From the NCBI GenBank assembly GCA_946886855.1, contig CAMPJJ010000080.1, forward strand, positions 1 to 26,216: 26,216 nt of DNA, in the 5' to 3' direction. How positions within the stretch are numbered: the stretch's first letter is position 1; each line of letters opens with the position of its first letter. The position numbers and the translations under genes were made by a program. This document shows, piece by piece, positions 7,471-16,159 of the stretch. Under the pieces are notes generated by a model. The model was not told where the DNA came from, did no database searches, and saw only the letters and a list, made by a program, of their open reading frames with translations. The stretch is from an uncultured Roseateles sp. Lineage in GTDB: Bacteria; Pseudomonadota; Gammaproteobacteria; Burkholderiales; Burkholderiaceae.

Positions 7471-10400
7471 TCAGGACTGCGATCGGAGCAGATGCGCCAG
7501 CTCGTCGGGATCCGCGGGCTTGGTGAGGTAGTGCGTCACGCCGGCCTCGCGGCCGCGATCGACGTCGTCCAGTTGGCCGTAGCCGCTGACTGCGATCACC
7601 AGCGTGTCCTCGTGGCCGGGCATCTCGCGCAGCTGCCGGCAGACCTCGTAGCCGTTCATCCCGGGCAGCCCGATGTCGAGCACCACGGCGTCCGGCTGGA
7701 AATCCCGCACCTGCGCCAGGGCGGAGGGTCCGTCCTCGGCGATCTGCACCTCGTGTCCGGCGAGCGTCAGCAAGGCCGCGGTGCTCTGGCTCGTGTCCTC
7801 GTTGTCGTCGACGACGAGCACCCGGCGCGGGATCTTCGCCACAGGCTTGGCCGCCGGATGGGACCGCGGCGCGGGCAGCGGCACGTCCTCCGCCGCGTAA
7901 GGCAGCCTCACGACGAAGCGGCTGCCCTGGGTCAGGCCGGCGCTGAAGCCGCTGACCTCGCCGCCGTGAAGTTCGACGAGGCGGCGCACGACCGCCAGGC
8001 CGATGCCCAGGCCGCCCATGTTCTGGCCCGCCGAGCGGTCGGCCTGCACGAACACGGTGAAGAGCTCGGCCTGGAACTCCTCCGTCATGCCGATGCCGTT
8101 GTCGGTCACGGTCAGCACCGCGCCCTCGGCGCCGCGCTGCAGCGACACGTGGATCACGCCGCCGGCCGGGGTGTACTTGATCGAGTTGCCGATCAGGTTC
8201 GTCACGATCTGCTCCAGCCGCACCGCGTCGCCGTCGACGAAGACCGGGTCCGGGGGCAGGGTTACGGTCAGCTCGTGACGGCGGGCCTCGATGGGCTGGC
8301 GCAGCGCCTCATGGGCCTGCCGGACGATCTGCACGAAGTCCAGGCGCTCCATGTGCAGCGACACCATGCCGCGGCTGATGCGCGAGACGTCCAGCAGGTC
8401 GTCCACCATGCGGACCTGGTTGCGCAGCTGCCGCTCGATGGTGGCGACGGCCTTGTGCCGGGTCGCCTCGTCGGCGCCTCCGTGCCGCCACAGGTGCATC
8501 GCATTGGTCATCGCCGCCATCGGGTTGCGCAGCTCATGCGCGAGCATCGCGAGGAATTCGTCCTTCTGCCGGTCCGCCTGCGTCAGCCGGTCGAAGGCCT
8601 TGTGCTTGGCGGTGACGTCGTCGATGGTCAGCAGGATCAGCGTGCGGTCCGGCCAGGCCACGCGGGCCGCGTTGAGCTTCACGGTGCGCGCGCCGATGTG
8701 GGGGAAGACCGCGCTGACCTCGTAGTCGCGCACCCGCGTGTGCCTGGGCACCAGCGTCTCCAGCAGCTCGCGCAACGCCGGGATGTTCCACTGGCCGTCG
8801 CCGAGCTCGTACAGGACCTTGTGCAGCGTCTCGCGCGGCGAGGTCTCGTAGCAGAGATAGAAGGCCTGGTTGGCGCGCGTGACGCGCAGCTCCGTCGTCA
8901 GCACCACCAGCGGCTGGGACATCGTCTCGATGATCGCGTCGGCGAAGTCGCGCCCCTGCGTCACCTCGTCGTGCAGGCCCTTGAGCTCGCGATTGCGGAA
9001 GCGCAGCTCGTCGTTGGTGGTGGACAGCTCCTCGTTCAGGGATTGCAGCTCCTCCTTGGCGGTCTCCAGTTCCTCGTTGGTGCTCTGGAGCTCCTCGTTG
9101 CTCGACTGCGTTTCCTCCTCCAGCGCCTTGAGCGACTCCATGGCGCGATCGTGCTCCTCGAGCATCACGCGGGTCTGCTCGCGCGTGGCGCGCAGCTCCT
9201 CGGTGAGGCGCAGGATCTCGCTGCGGTCCGCATCGCTGCGGCGCGCGCCGCCGCTGCCCAGCCGTGCGAGCACGGCGGCCCGCACCGCCTGCGTGATGCC
9301 CGCCCGGACGACGGCCTCGGGCAGCGGCGCGGACGCCTCGGCGAGGATGAAGAACACCAGGAACCAGCGCGGCTCCGTCTCGCTCGGGTACAGCGGCACG
9401 ACCTCGATCGAGGCCGCGCGGGACTGGCCGGGGCCGGTCTCGACGCGCAGGCCGTCCCGGCGCACGGGCACGGCGTCCGCGCGGACGCGGCGCAGGGCGT
9501 CGCTGACCGCGCTGAACACGCCCGGCCGCGCCAGGCGCTGCAGCTGCTGCGTCGGCGCGCCCGGGGGCAGCGACAGGAAGGCGCTGGTGTCGCCGCGGAA
9601 CTCGAGGACGTTGAGGTCGTCGTCGCACAGCACGCACGGGGGCGAGAAGCGCGCGATGGCGATGCGGTCGATCTCGCGCCGCAACCCGTCGCGGTCCGAG
9701 GTCGCCGACACGCCGGCCCGGCGCAGCGCCGGCAGCGGCGCGATGGGCGCCCGCACCGGCCGGCCGATGGCGGCAACGATGCGGTGCGGCACCGCGCGCT
9801 TGAGGAAGAGCTTGGTGCGCTTGCTGTCCAGCGCGCTGAACAGCTCGGAATAGGCGCCGACGCTCTCGGACAGGCCCAGCATCAGCAGGCCTTCGCGCTG
9901 CAGCGCGAAGTGGAAGGCCGGCATGACGCGCTTCTGCAGCGTCGGATCGAGGTAGATCAGCAGGTTGCGGCAGCTGATCAGGTCGATGCGGGAGAAGGGC
10001 GGGTCGTAGGCGACGTTCTGCCGGGCGAAGGTGCAGCAGTCGCGGACCGTCTTGGCGACCCGGTAGTGATCGCCATCCTGGACGAAGAACCGGGCCAGCC
10101 GCTCCGGGGTGACGTTGCGGGCGATGTTCTCGATGTAGCGGCCGTGGCGCGCGGTGGCGAGCGACTCCTCGCTGACGTCGGTGCCGAAGATCTGCACCTG
10201 CCGGTCCGGCGAGTGTTCGGCCAGGTATTCCAGCACGCAGATCGCGATGGAGTAGACCTCCTCGCCGGTGGCGCAGCCGGGCACCCAGATGCGCAGCGGT
10301 TGCGCCCCGTCGACGTGCCGCAGCAGCCGCGGCAGCGCGGTGTCCGACAGCGCGGCGAAGGCGTCGGGGTCGCGGAAGAATTCGGTGTAGCGGATCAGCA

Positions 10401-11214
10401 GGTCGCGGCACAGCGCCTGCGCCTCGGCCGGGTCCGACTCCAGCACCGCCAGGTAGGCCTCGAGGTGATCCAGACCGCGCAGCGCCAGGCGGCGGCCCAG
10501 ACGCCGTTCGACCGTGCCGCGCTTGTAGTGGGTGAAGTCGATGTGGCAGACGGTCTGCAGCCGGCGGAACACGCGGTCCATGTGGATGCCGTCGTGCACG
10601 CCGGCGCGGTCGTCGGCGTCCAGCGACCGCACGTCGAGGAAGGGGTTGTGCACCAGCCGCAGCAGCACGGCGGCGATCTGCGCGGGGGGCAGCGTGAGGT
10701 CGACGCCGCCCAGCTCCACCGCGGCACGGGGCATGCTGGTGAAGCGCGCCGAGTCGTCGTCCTGTGCGAAGCCGATTCCGCCGCAGCCCTTGATCGCCTG
10801 CATGCCGACGGCGCCGTCCGTGCCGCTGCCGGAGAGGATGACGCCGATGGCCTTGCTGCCCTGGTCCTTGGCCAGCGAGTCCAGCATGTCGTCGATCGGC
10901 ATGGGCGGGCCGAGCGTTTCGCCGCGAGGCCGCAGCGCCAGGCGGCCGTTCGACACCGTCATGCTGGTGTCGGGCGGGATGACGTAGACGTGGTTCTCCT
11001 CGATCGGCTGGCCGTCGGTTGCCTCCAGGACGGTGAGCGGCGTGCGCTGGTCGAGGATCTCGGTCAGCAGGCTGGGATGCGTGGGGTCGAGGTGCTGGAC
11101 GACCAGCAGCGCCATGCCGGCGTTGTCGGGCAGATGGGCGAGCAGATCGCTCAAGGCGTCCAGTCCGCCAGCGGACGTGCCGATGCCCACGATGGGGTAG
11201 GCCTGCTGGGTCAC
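7471..11214 (-). CDS. CheB-CheR-PAS-histidine kinase-receiver fusion protein
   Basis: A 1247-residue cytoplasmic signalling protein. Residues 1-190 are a CheB methylesterase domain with the triad Ser14 (GTSAGG), His41 (QHLDPTH) and Asp133 (SGTDG). About 210-475 are CheR methyltransferase, with the SAM loop PGCATGEEVYS at 312-322. A degenerate PAS-like region (500-620), a coiled coil with SNEELQSTNEELET repeats (660-750) and a PAS-type domain (750-870) follow. Next come HisKA with His893 (LAHELRNP), HATPase_c with GLGIGLAVV near 1068-1076, and a receiver with Asp1180 and Lys1232. CheB here lacks its usual N-terminal receiver. The start is a GTG at 11212-11214; no in-frame ATG lies just upstream. 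CheB/CheR fusions of this kind are known, but no receptor, CheA or CheW lies in the window, so its targets are unknown. All catalytic residues look intact. Confidence 0.95.
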   Translation of the reverse strand: MTQQAYPIVGIGTSAGGLDALSDLLAHLPDNAGMALLVVQHLDPTHPSLLTEILDQRTPLTVLEATDGQPIEENHVYVIPPDTSMTVSNGRLALRPRGETLGPPMPIDDMLDSLAKDQGSKAIGVILSGSGTDGAVGMQAIKGCGGIGFAQDDDSARFTSMPRAAVELGGVDLTLPPAQIAAVLLRLVHNPFLDVRSLDADDRAGVHDGIHMDRVFRRLQTVCHIDFTHYKRGTVERRLGRRLALRGLDHLEAYLAVLESDPAEAQALCRDLLIRYTEFFRDPDAFAALSDTALPRLLRHVDGAQPLRIWVPGCATGEEVYSIAICVLEYLAEHSPDRQVQIFGTDVSEESLATARHGRYIENIARNVTPERLARFFVQDGDHYRVAKTVRDCCTFARQNVAYDPPFSRIDLISCRNLLIYLDPTLQKRVMPAFHFALQREGLLMLGLSESVGAYSELFSALDSKRTKLFLKRAVPHRIVAAIGRPVRAPIAPLPALRRAGVSATSDRDGLRREIDRIAIARFSPPCVLCDDDLNVLEFRGDTSAFLSLPPGAPTQQLQRLARPGVFSAVSDALRRVRADAVPVRRDGLRVETGPGQSRAASIEVVPLYPSETEPRWFLVFFILAEASAPLPEAVVRAGITQAVRAAVLARLGSGGARRSDADRSEILRLTEELRATREQTRVMLEEHDRAMESLKALEEETQSSNEELQSTNEELETAKEELQSLNEELSTTNDELRFRNRELKGLHDEVTQGRDFADAIIETMSQPLVVLTTELRVTRANQAFYLCYETSPRETLHKVLYELGDGQWNIPALRELLETLVPRHTRVRDYEVSAVFPHIGARTVKLNAARVAWPDRTLILLTIDDVTAKHKAFDRLTQADRQKDEFLAMLAHELRNPMAAMTNAMHLWRHGGADEATRHKAVATIERQLRNQVRMVDDLLDVSRISRGMVSLHMERLDFVQIVRQAHEALRQPIEARRHELTVTLPPDPVFVDGDAVRLEQIVTNLIGNSIKYTPAGGVIHVSLQRGAEGAVLTVTDNGIGMTEEFQAELFTVFVQADRSAGQNMGGLGIGLAVVRRLVELHGGEVSGFSAGLTQGSRFVVRLPYAAEDVPLPAPRSHPAAKPVAKIPRRVLVVDDNEDTSQSTAALLTLAGHEVQIAEDGPSALAQVRDFQPDAVVLDIGLPGMNGYEVCRQLREMPGHEDTLVIAVSGYGQLDDVDRGREAGVTHYLTKPADPDELAHLLRSQS

Positions 11215-11371
11215 ATCGGCGCTTTCGTCATGGAGGGGGGAGCCGGACCGGGGCGGGTCGCGGAAGGACGCCGCTTGGCCCGATCGGGCACTGCGGCTGT
11301 GGTTCAGCCGGGTGCCATGCTACGCCACTTGCGATGGCATCGAGGCGCCGCCCGTCGCCGGAAGCGCCGGG

Positions 11372-11400
11372 ACGGCATCAGGCGATGCGCCTGATGCCGT
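11372..11400 (-). terminator. Strong 13-bp hairpin downstream of the pullulanase/PEP-CTERM operon
   Basis: ACGGCATCAGGCG (11372-11384) pairs perfectly with CGCCTGATGCCGT (11388-11400) around a 3-base loop. It lies 54 bases past the stop of the PEP-CTERM gene and about 160 bases before the start of the chemotaxis fusion on the same strand. No T-run follows, so it may stop transcription with Rho, protect the 3' end of the message, or be a protein-binding palindrome. Confidence 0.6.
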
Positions 11401-11429
11401 GACCAAGGCGGCGGACAGGGTCCCCGAAG

Positions 11430-11447
11430 GTCCGCGGAGCCGCGGAC
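11430..11447 (-). terminator. Second hairpin, just past the PEP-CTERM stop codon
   Basis: GTCCGCGG (11430-11437) pairs with CCGCGGAC (11440-11447) around a 2-base loop, 7 bases after the PEP-CTERM stop codon. With the hairpin at 11372-11400 it makes two tandem stem-loops at the end of the operon. Confidence 0.5.
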
Positions 11448-11454
11448 GCGCCGC

Positions 11455-12084
11455 TCAGGCCCGCACCCGGCGCACGCGCGCGGCGATCAGGCCCAGTCCG
11501 AGCAGGACCAGCGCCGCGCTCGTCGGCTCCGGCACCGCCGAGGCCGTCACGTCGAAGCTCAGGGTCCCGCGCAGCCATTCCCCTTCGGCGACATCCAGCG
11601 CGAAGTCCTTGTAGGCCTCGCTGAACTCCAGTCGCAGCAGCCCGTCCGCGCCGACGTTCAGGCCGAACGGGCTCAGGTCGAGCGCGCCGCTGTAGCTGCC
11701 GGCACCGCTCGCGAAGTCCGCGCCGCCCGGCGCGAACGTCACCAGATCCAGGCCGCTCGAGCCGCCGAAGCTGACCTGCATCTCCGCCAGCGCGCTGGGC
11801 GAGAAGGCATTCAGATCGAGCGACCAGGACAGCGAGTTCAGGACCGCGTTCGCCCCGACATCGACGAGCCAGACCGTGTTGCCGGCTTCGCCCTGCAGGT
11901 TGATGCTCTGGGCTCCGCCGACGTCGACGACGACGGGCGTGGCGTGCGCAGGCGCGCCCGCGAGGCTCAGGAGGGCCGAGACCGCGATGACGAGCGACGA
12001 GGCGAGCGACGTGGCGAACGACGTGACGAGCGACGTGACGGACGCGCTGCCGGACGCGGCGATGAGGTGGTGGAGTTGCTTCAT
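11455..12084 (-). CDS. PEP-CTERM exported protein
   Basis: The 209-residue protein has an N-terminal signal peptide ending near APAHA (residues 44-48). Its C-terminal sorting signal has VPEP at 184-187, a hydrophobic segment, and the arginine-rich end ARVRRVRA. This is the PEP-CTERM signal, cut by an exosortase of the inner membrane in bacteria that make exopolysaccharide. No exosortase is in the window, so the enzyme must be elsewhere. The middle is Gly/Ser/Leu/Asp-rich beta-type sequence with no recognised domain. The gene starts 11 bases after the pullulanase stop on the same strand, so they form an operon. The hydrophobic core of its signal peptide is encoded by a 12-bp repeat. The frame is open far upstream, but the ATG at 12082-12084 starts the signal peptide. 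Confidence 0.9.
   Translation of the reverse strand: MKQLHHLIAASGSASVTSLVTSFATSLASSLVIAVSALLSLAGAPAHATPVVVDVGGAQSINLQGEAGNTVWLVDVGANAVLNSLSWSLDLNAFSPSALAEMQVSFGGSSGLDLVTFAPGGADFASGAGSYSGALDLSPFGLNVGADGLLRLEFSEAYKDFALDVAEGEWLRGTLSFDVTASAVPEPTSAALVLLGLGLIAARVRRVRA
11992..12039 (-). repeat. 12-bp repeat encoding the signal-peptide core
   Basis: Four 12-bp units lie end to end: GAGCGACGAGGC, GAGCGACGTGGC, GAACGACGTGAC and GAGCGACGTGAC. On the coding strand they give the four-residue steps TSLV, TSFA, TSLA, SSLV in the hydrophobic part of the PEP-CTERM protein signal peptide. The signal segment is longer than usual as a result. Confidence 0.8.
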
Positions 12085-12095
12085 GGCGTCGGCTT

Positions 12096-15000
12096 TCAAT
12101 GGGTGGCGGGCGTGCTTGGGGTGGCGGAAGCGGCGGCGGGGAGCACGAACACGACCGCCGTGCGTGCCGGCACGCTGAAGCGGCCGGTGGCGCGGTCGAA
12201 GCTGGCCTGGCGCGCGCGCGCATCGGCGGCGCCCGCCGCCGTGTGGACGGGATGCAGCACCAGCGCATGTCCCGCCAGGGTGGGCAGCGTCAGGTCCTTG
12301 GCCGTCTTGTCGACGTTGATCAGGTAGACCAGCTCGTTGAAGTTGGCGCCTGGGTAGCCGGCGCCGTCGAGGCGTCCGACCAGCACCGTGGCCTCCTGCG
12401 ACGATCCCGTGTTCAGGAAGGTCAAGCGCGCCTTGATGTCCTCGGCCGTGCGCAGGCGCAGCAGCGTCGAGCTCTTGCGCAGGCGCAGCAGGTCGCGGAA
12501 GGCGTCGCGCGTCCACGCGATGTCGGCCGCGGCGGGCTTGAGCAGCGGATTGCCGAGCAGCGGCTTCGCATACGGCCAGTTGTCCGCGTTGTCGCGCGAC
12601 GGCGGCAGGCCGACGCCGAAATTGTTGTCCGCGTAGGTCCAGTCCAGCCGGTTGAACCAGTCGCCGCTGTCGTAGCTGTTGCGGTCCAGCGACTTGCTGC
12701 GCAGCGTGTCCGTGCCCGCGTGGAAGTAGGCCACGCCCTGGCTGAACGCATTGATCGCGCTGGCCAGGATCTGCACCCGGGCGCGGTCCTCGCGGCTGGT
12801 GCCGACCGGCAGCCGGAACGCGTTGTTGTCGAACAGGGTCAGGTTGTCGTGGTTCTCCACGTAGTTGACGACCTCGCCCGGTTCCAGCACCCAGCCCGCG
12901 GGGATGCCGCCGACGTCGATCTGCTCCAGCCGCAGCATGGCGTCCCAGCTCGTCTGCATCTGGAAGCTGCGGATCGAGCCCGCCAGCGCCGCGCGGATGC
13001 GGTCGGCCTGCCACATCAGCTCGCCGCGGGTCTGGCCGCCGTTGCGGCCGTTGCTGTCGTAGAAGAAGCCGTTCACGTAGCCCTGGCTGGCGAGCAGCGC
13101 CTCGCCCGTGTCGCAGCAGCCGCCGCCGCGCACCGCGTCGCGGATCAGCGGGTTGAAGCTGCCGATGCCCGAGCCGTTCAGCGACAGCATCTCCGCCTGC
13201 ACGAAGCGCGCGCCGTTGGCGACCTCGCCGAAGTTCCAGCCCTCGCCGACGATCTGGACCTCGCGGCCGGCCGCCTGCTTCACGCGCGCCTTCAGCGCCT
13301 CCATGACCGCGCGCGGGTGGTGGCCCATGATGTCGAAACGCAGCGAGCTGATGCGGTAGTCGCGCGTCCAGGTGACCGCCGAATCGATCATCAGCTTGGC
13401 CATCATGAGGTTCTCGGAGGCGGTGTTCTCGCAGCAGGTCGAGCGCTCGATGCCGCCGGCGGCGTTGTAGCGGAAGTAGTAGTTGGGCACGACCTTGTCG
13501 AGCACCGAGGTGGCGTTCTGCCCCGACGACGTCGTGTGGTTGTAGACCAGGTCCATGCCGACGCGCAGGCCGGCGGCGTTCAGCGCCTGCACCATGCGGC
13601 GGAACTCGACGACGCGCGCGACCGGGTCGTTCGCGTTGCTCGCGTAGCTGCCTTCCGGCGTCGAGAAGTGCTGCGGGTCGTAGCCCCAGTTGAAGCAGTC
13701 GGTGCCGGCCGTGGCGGCCACGGCGGCCTGCTGCGACTCGCCGTCCGGCGCGCCGGACGGCGAGGGCGTGACGCAGCCCTTCTCGTTGACGGTCGCGAAG
13801 TCGAACACCGGCAGCAGGTGCACATCGGTCAGCCCCGCGGCGGCGAGGGCGCCCAGGTGGCGCATGCCGTTGGAGCCGGACTCGGCGAAGGCCAGGTACT
13901 TGCCGCGTCGCGCCGCGGGCACGGTGGCGTCGTTGATCGAGAAGTCGCGCACATGCAGCTCGTAGATGCTCAGGTCCGACGGCGCCGACACCGTGGCGGG
14001 CGGCGCGCTGGCGTCCCAGCCCGCGGGCTTGGTCGCGGCGGACTGCAGGTCCATCACCACGCTCTGCTGGCCGCCGAGCGTCACGCCCAGCGAGTACGGA
14101 TCGGCGACCAGGTTGCGCACCAGGCCCACGCCCTTCACGAAGACCTGCACCTGGTAGCGGTAGGTGGCGCCCTGCAGGCTGCCGGGCTTGGTGAGCCGCC
14201 ACACGCCGGTCGCGGCGTCGCGCGCCATGGGCTCGGTGGTGGTGCGGGTGAGCGTCGAGCCCGCGATCGGCGTCGTCAGCACCAGGGCCACGTCTTGCGC
14301 GGTCGGCGCCCAGAGCTTGAAGCTGGTCGAGCCATTGGCCACGACGGCGCCCAGGTCCGGCACGTCGTTGGCGGCGGCGTAGAGGTCGTCGAGCGCGCCG
14401 GCGATCTGCGCCGTCGTCGCGTTCTGGACGCGGCCGTCCGCATCCTCCTGCACGAGCACCAGTTGCCGCTGATGCAGCGACGGCAGCCGTGCGACATCGG
14501 CCGCGCGCACCGCGAAGACCGCGCCGCTGGCCACGTACTTGAAGCGTTGCGCGTCGGCCGGCGGCACGGTGCCGGTGAACAGGTCCAGCGTGATGAAGCC
14601 GTCGGCGCCGCCCACCGGTGCGCCGGAGGCCACGCTGATCTGTCCCGTCGCCGAGTGGTACAGCCGCACGCTGCCCGAGCCGTTGCCCGATGCCCCGATG
14701 CGCGGCCACTTCACGAGCGTCCTGTTGAGCCACACGGCGCGCGCGTCGGTGCTGGACACCTGGCGCAGGTCCGGCGTCGCGGTGTAGACCGTCGCATCGC
14801 GCTCCACCAGCCACACATGGCCGACCTGGTTCTGGATCGTCAGCGCGGAGAACTCGACGCGGATGTTGTTGTCGCGGCCGTCCTTGTCGTTCTCGTTGGG
14901 CGGCATGCCGTGGACGATGAATTCAAGTCCCTTGCGGCTCGCGTCGCCTTGAGGATTGAGCACGGGGATGTCGAAGACGACCTCGTCGCTGCCGGCCGCG

Positions 15001-15731
15001 TAGCCCGGCATCGCGCTGAAGGCGACGGGCCGGGTCCAGTTGTCGATGGTGACGCCGACGGGCAGGGCGGCCGCATTCAGGCCGCTGCCGTTCCACAGGT
15101 GCAGGCCCCAGGCGCTGTACGCGCCGTCGAAGCGCTTGTAATGGACCCGCACCGTGGTGATGTCGGGCGTGGCCAGCTGCAGTGGATTGCCGGGGTAGTT
15201 GGTGCTGTCGCCCTGCAGGCGCCAGACCTCGTTGGCGCCGGCCTGGAGCACGAGGCTCTGGTCCGCGCCGCCGTTGTCCTTGTTGTCGCCGTTGTGGAAG
15301 AGGAAGCCCACGGTGCCGCTGGTGGCGGCGAGCGGCACGTCGTAGTAGACGCCGAAGGCGTCGCTGCCCGCGGCGTTCCAGCCCTCGTTCCAGTTGGGGC
15401 TCTGCGCGGCGTTCCAGGCATGGATCTGCCAGCCGGCGTGGTTGCCGTCGGCGCGGCGGTAGTGGACGCGCAGCGAGGTGGCTGGGGTGTCAGGGGTTGC
15501 CGCCGCGGCGATCCGCGCCCGGGTCGATGCCGACGCCGGCGTCGAGCCTGTCGGCACTTCCGCGATCAGCGCGACGCCGTTCTCGTCGACCGCCGCGGCG
15601 CTGGTGCCGGCCTTCTGGGCGGGTCCCGCCTCGCCGCCGCCACACGCCGCCAGCAGCCCGCACAGGCTGATCGCCAACGCGCCCGCCACCCGTCGCGCCG
15701 TGCGCGACCAACCGTCAGTCCATGCCTGCAT
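12096..15731 (-). CDS. pulA: Lipoprotein type I pullulanase (GH13)
   Basis: A 1211-residue debranching enzyme that cuts alpha-1,6 bonds of pullulan, glycogen and starch. The signal peptide ends in the lipobox LLAAC with lipid-bearing Cys30, so the protein is membrane-anchored. Two CBM41-like starch-binding repeats follow, each starting near VRVHYKR/LRVHYRR, then a CBM48-like domain and the GH13 barrel. The pullulanase motif NWGYDP lies near residue 680, region I DLVYNH near 728, region [10 protein letters not shown] with the nucleophile Asp near 799, region [11 protein letters not shown] with the acid/base Glu near 828, and region IV YVENHDN near 958. A C-terminal domain follows. An upstream in-frame GTG at 15746 exists, but the ATG at 15729-15731 is preferred because GGAGGG lies 7 bases before it. 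It is the first gene of an operon with the PEP-CTERM gene. Confidence 0.95.
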   Translation of the reverse strand: MQAWTDGWSRTARRVAGALAISLCGLLAACGGGEAGPAQKAGTSAAAVDENGVALIAEVPTGSTPASASTRARIAAAATPDTPATSLRVHYRRADGNHAGWQIHAWNAAQSPNWNEGWNAAGSDAFGVYYDVPLAATSGTVGFLFHNGDNKDNGGADQSLVLQAGANEVWRLQGDSTNYPGNPLQLATPDITTVRVHYKRFDGAYSAWGLHLWNGSGLNAAALPVGVTIDNWTRPVAFSAMPGYAAGSDEVVFDIPVLNPQGDASRKGLEFIVHGMPPNENDKDGRDNNIRVEFSALTIQNQVGHVWLVERDATVYTATPDLRQVSSTDARAVWLNRTLVKWPRIGASGNGSGSVRLYHSATGQISVASGAPVGGADGFITLDLFTGTVPPADAQRFKYVASGAVFAVRAADVARLPSLHQRQLVLVQEDADGRVQNATTAQIAGALDDLYAAANDVPDLGAVVANGSTSFKLWAPTAQDVALVLTTPIAGSTLTRTTTEPMARDAATGVWRLTKPGSLQGATYRYQVQVFVKGVGLVRNLVADPYSLGVTLGGQQSVVMDLQSAATKPAGWDASAPPATVSAPSDLSIYELHVRDFSINDATVPAARRGKYLAFAESGSNGMRHLGALAAAGLTDVHLLPVFDFATVNEKGCVTPSPSGAPDGESQQAAVAATAGTDCFNWGYDPQHFSTPEGSYASNANDPVARVVEFRRMVQALNAAGLRVGMDLVYNHTTSSGQNATSVLDKVVPNYYFRYNAAGGIERSTCCENTASENLMMAKLMIDSAVTWTRDYRISSLRFDIMGHHPRAVMEALKARVKQAAGREVQIVGEGWNFGEVANGARFVQAEMLSLNGSGIGSFNPLIRDAVRGGGCCDTGEALLASQGYVNGFFYDSNGRNGGQTRGELMWQADRIRAALAGSIRSFQMQTSWDAMLRLEQIDVGGIPAGWVLEPGEVVNYVENHDNLTLFDNNAFRLPVGTSREDRARVQILASAINAFSQGVAYFHAGTDTLRSKSLDRNSYDSGDWFNRLDWTYADNNFGVGLPPSRDNADNWPYAKPLLGNPLLKPAAADIAWTRDAFRDLLRLRKSSTLLRLRTAEDIKARLTFLNTGSSQEATVLVGRLDGAGYPGANFNELVYLINVDKTAKDLTLPTLAGHALVLHPVHTAAGAADARARQASFDRATGRFSVPARTAVVFVLPAAASATPSTPATH

Positions 15732-16159
15732 GTGCCAGCCCTCCACAAAGGTGGCCGGATGCTAAGGAAGTAAAACTACATCATGTGACCGTGGAATCCC
15801 GAAGTCGGATTACATGTCGGGAGTTCATGGGACACGGAGGGGACAGGATTTACGCCGGATTCGGGTGAAAAAGCCACGGTTTCCAGATGAAGGGTGTAGT
15901 TTTGCTTCACTCCTGAGCATTCGTGCAGAACATCGGAAGTGATGCTTGAAGGCGCGTGGTCTTTGCCAGTCGCGCGAACGGGGCGGCCACCCGTGGCCTT
16001 CCAGCATCGACCCGCCGCGGCCGAACGCGAGGCGAGGTCGCGGCGACCGCCTGGGCGCTTGCCACCCATCTCGGCGGGCGTCGGCCGAGCGTCGCCGCAC
16101 CCAACTGAGATACTCCGGCGTCCCCTTCGCGCCAGAAGGGCCCAGCCTCATCGCCCGCC
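15732..16159. other. Divergent promoter region of pullulanase and hybrid kinase
   Basis: This 428-base gap is less GC-rich than the genes around it from about 15765 to 15930, as expected for a control region. It holds the inverted pair of 14-bp boxes listed separately and one copy of AGTCGGATT (15803-15811). No convincing -35/-10 pair was found for either gene. Open frames here are low-quality shadows. Confidence 0.6.
15767..15908. promoter_or_regulatory. Inverted pair of TGTAGTTTTRCTTC boxes
   Basis: On the minus strand, TGTAGTTTTACTTC covers 15767-15780. On the plus strand, TGTAGTTTTGCTTC covers 15895-15908. They match at 13 of 14 positions and point in opposite directions, 114 bases apart. 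The first lies about 36 bases upstream of the pullulanase start. The second is on the side of the hybrid kinase gene. A regulator of alpha-glucan genes binding both boxes is inferred; I cannot name it. They do not match the enterobacterial MalT box. Confidence 0.45.

Noticed and set aside
7369..11394. A 1341-codon open frame opposite the CheB-CheR fusion
   Set aside because: Its translation is Arg/His/Gln/Ala-rich with no domain, and the other strand has a full set of catalytic motifs. Long antisense frames are expected at this GC content.
12099..15773. A 1224-codon open frame opposite the pullulanase
   Set aside because: Low-complexity Arg/Ala/Val/His sequence with no motif; shadow of the pullulanase codon pattern.
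15776..16151. Small minus-strand frames in the divergent control region
   Set aside because: Unlikely amino acid make-up, no ribosome binding site, and overlap of two frames; treated as non-coding.
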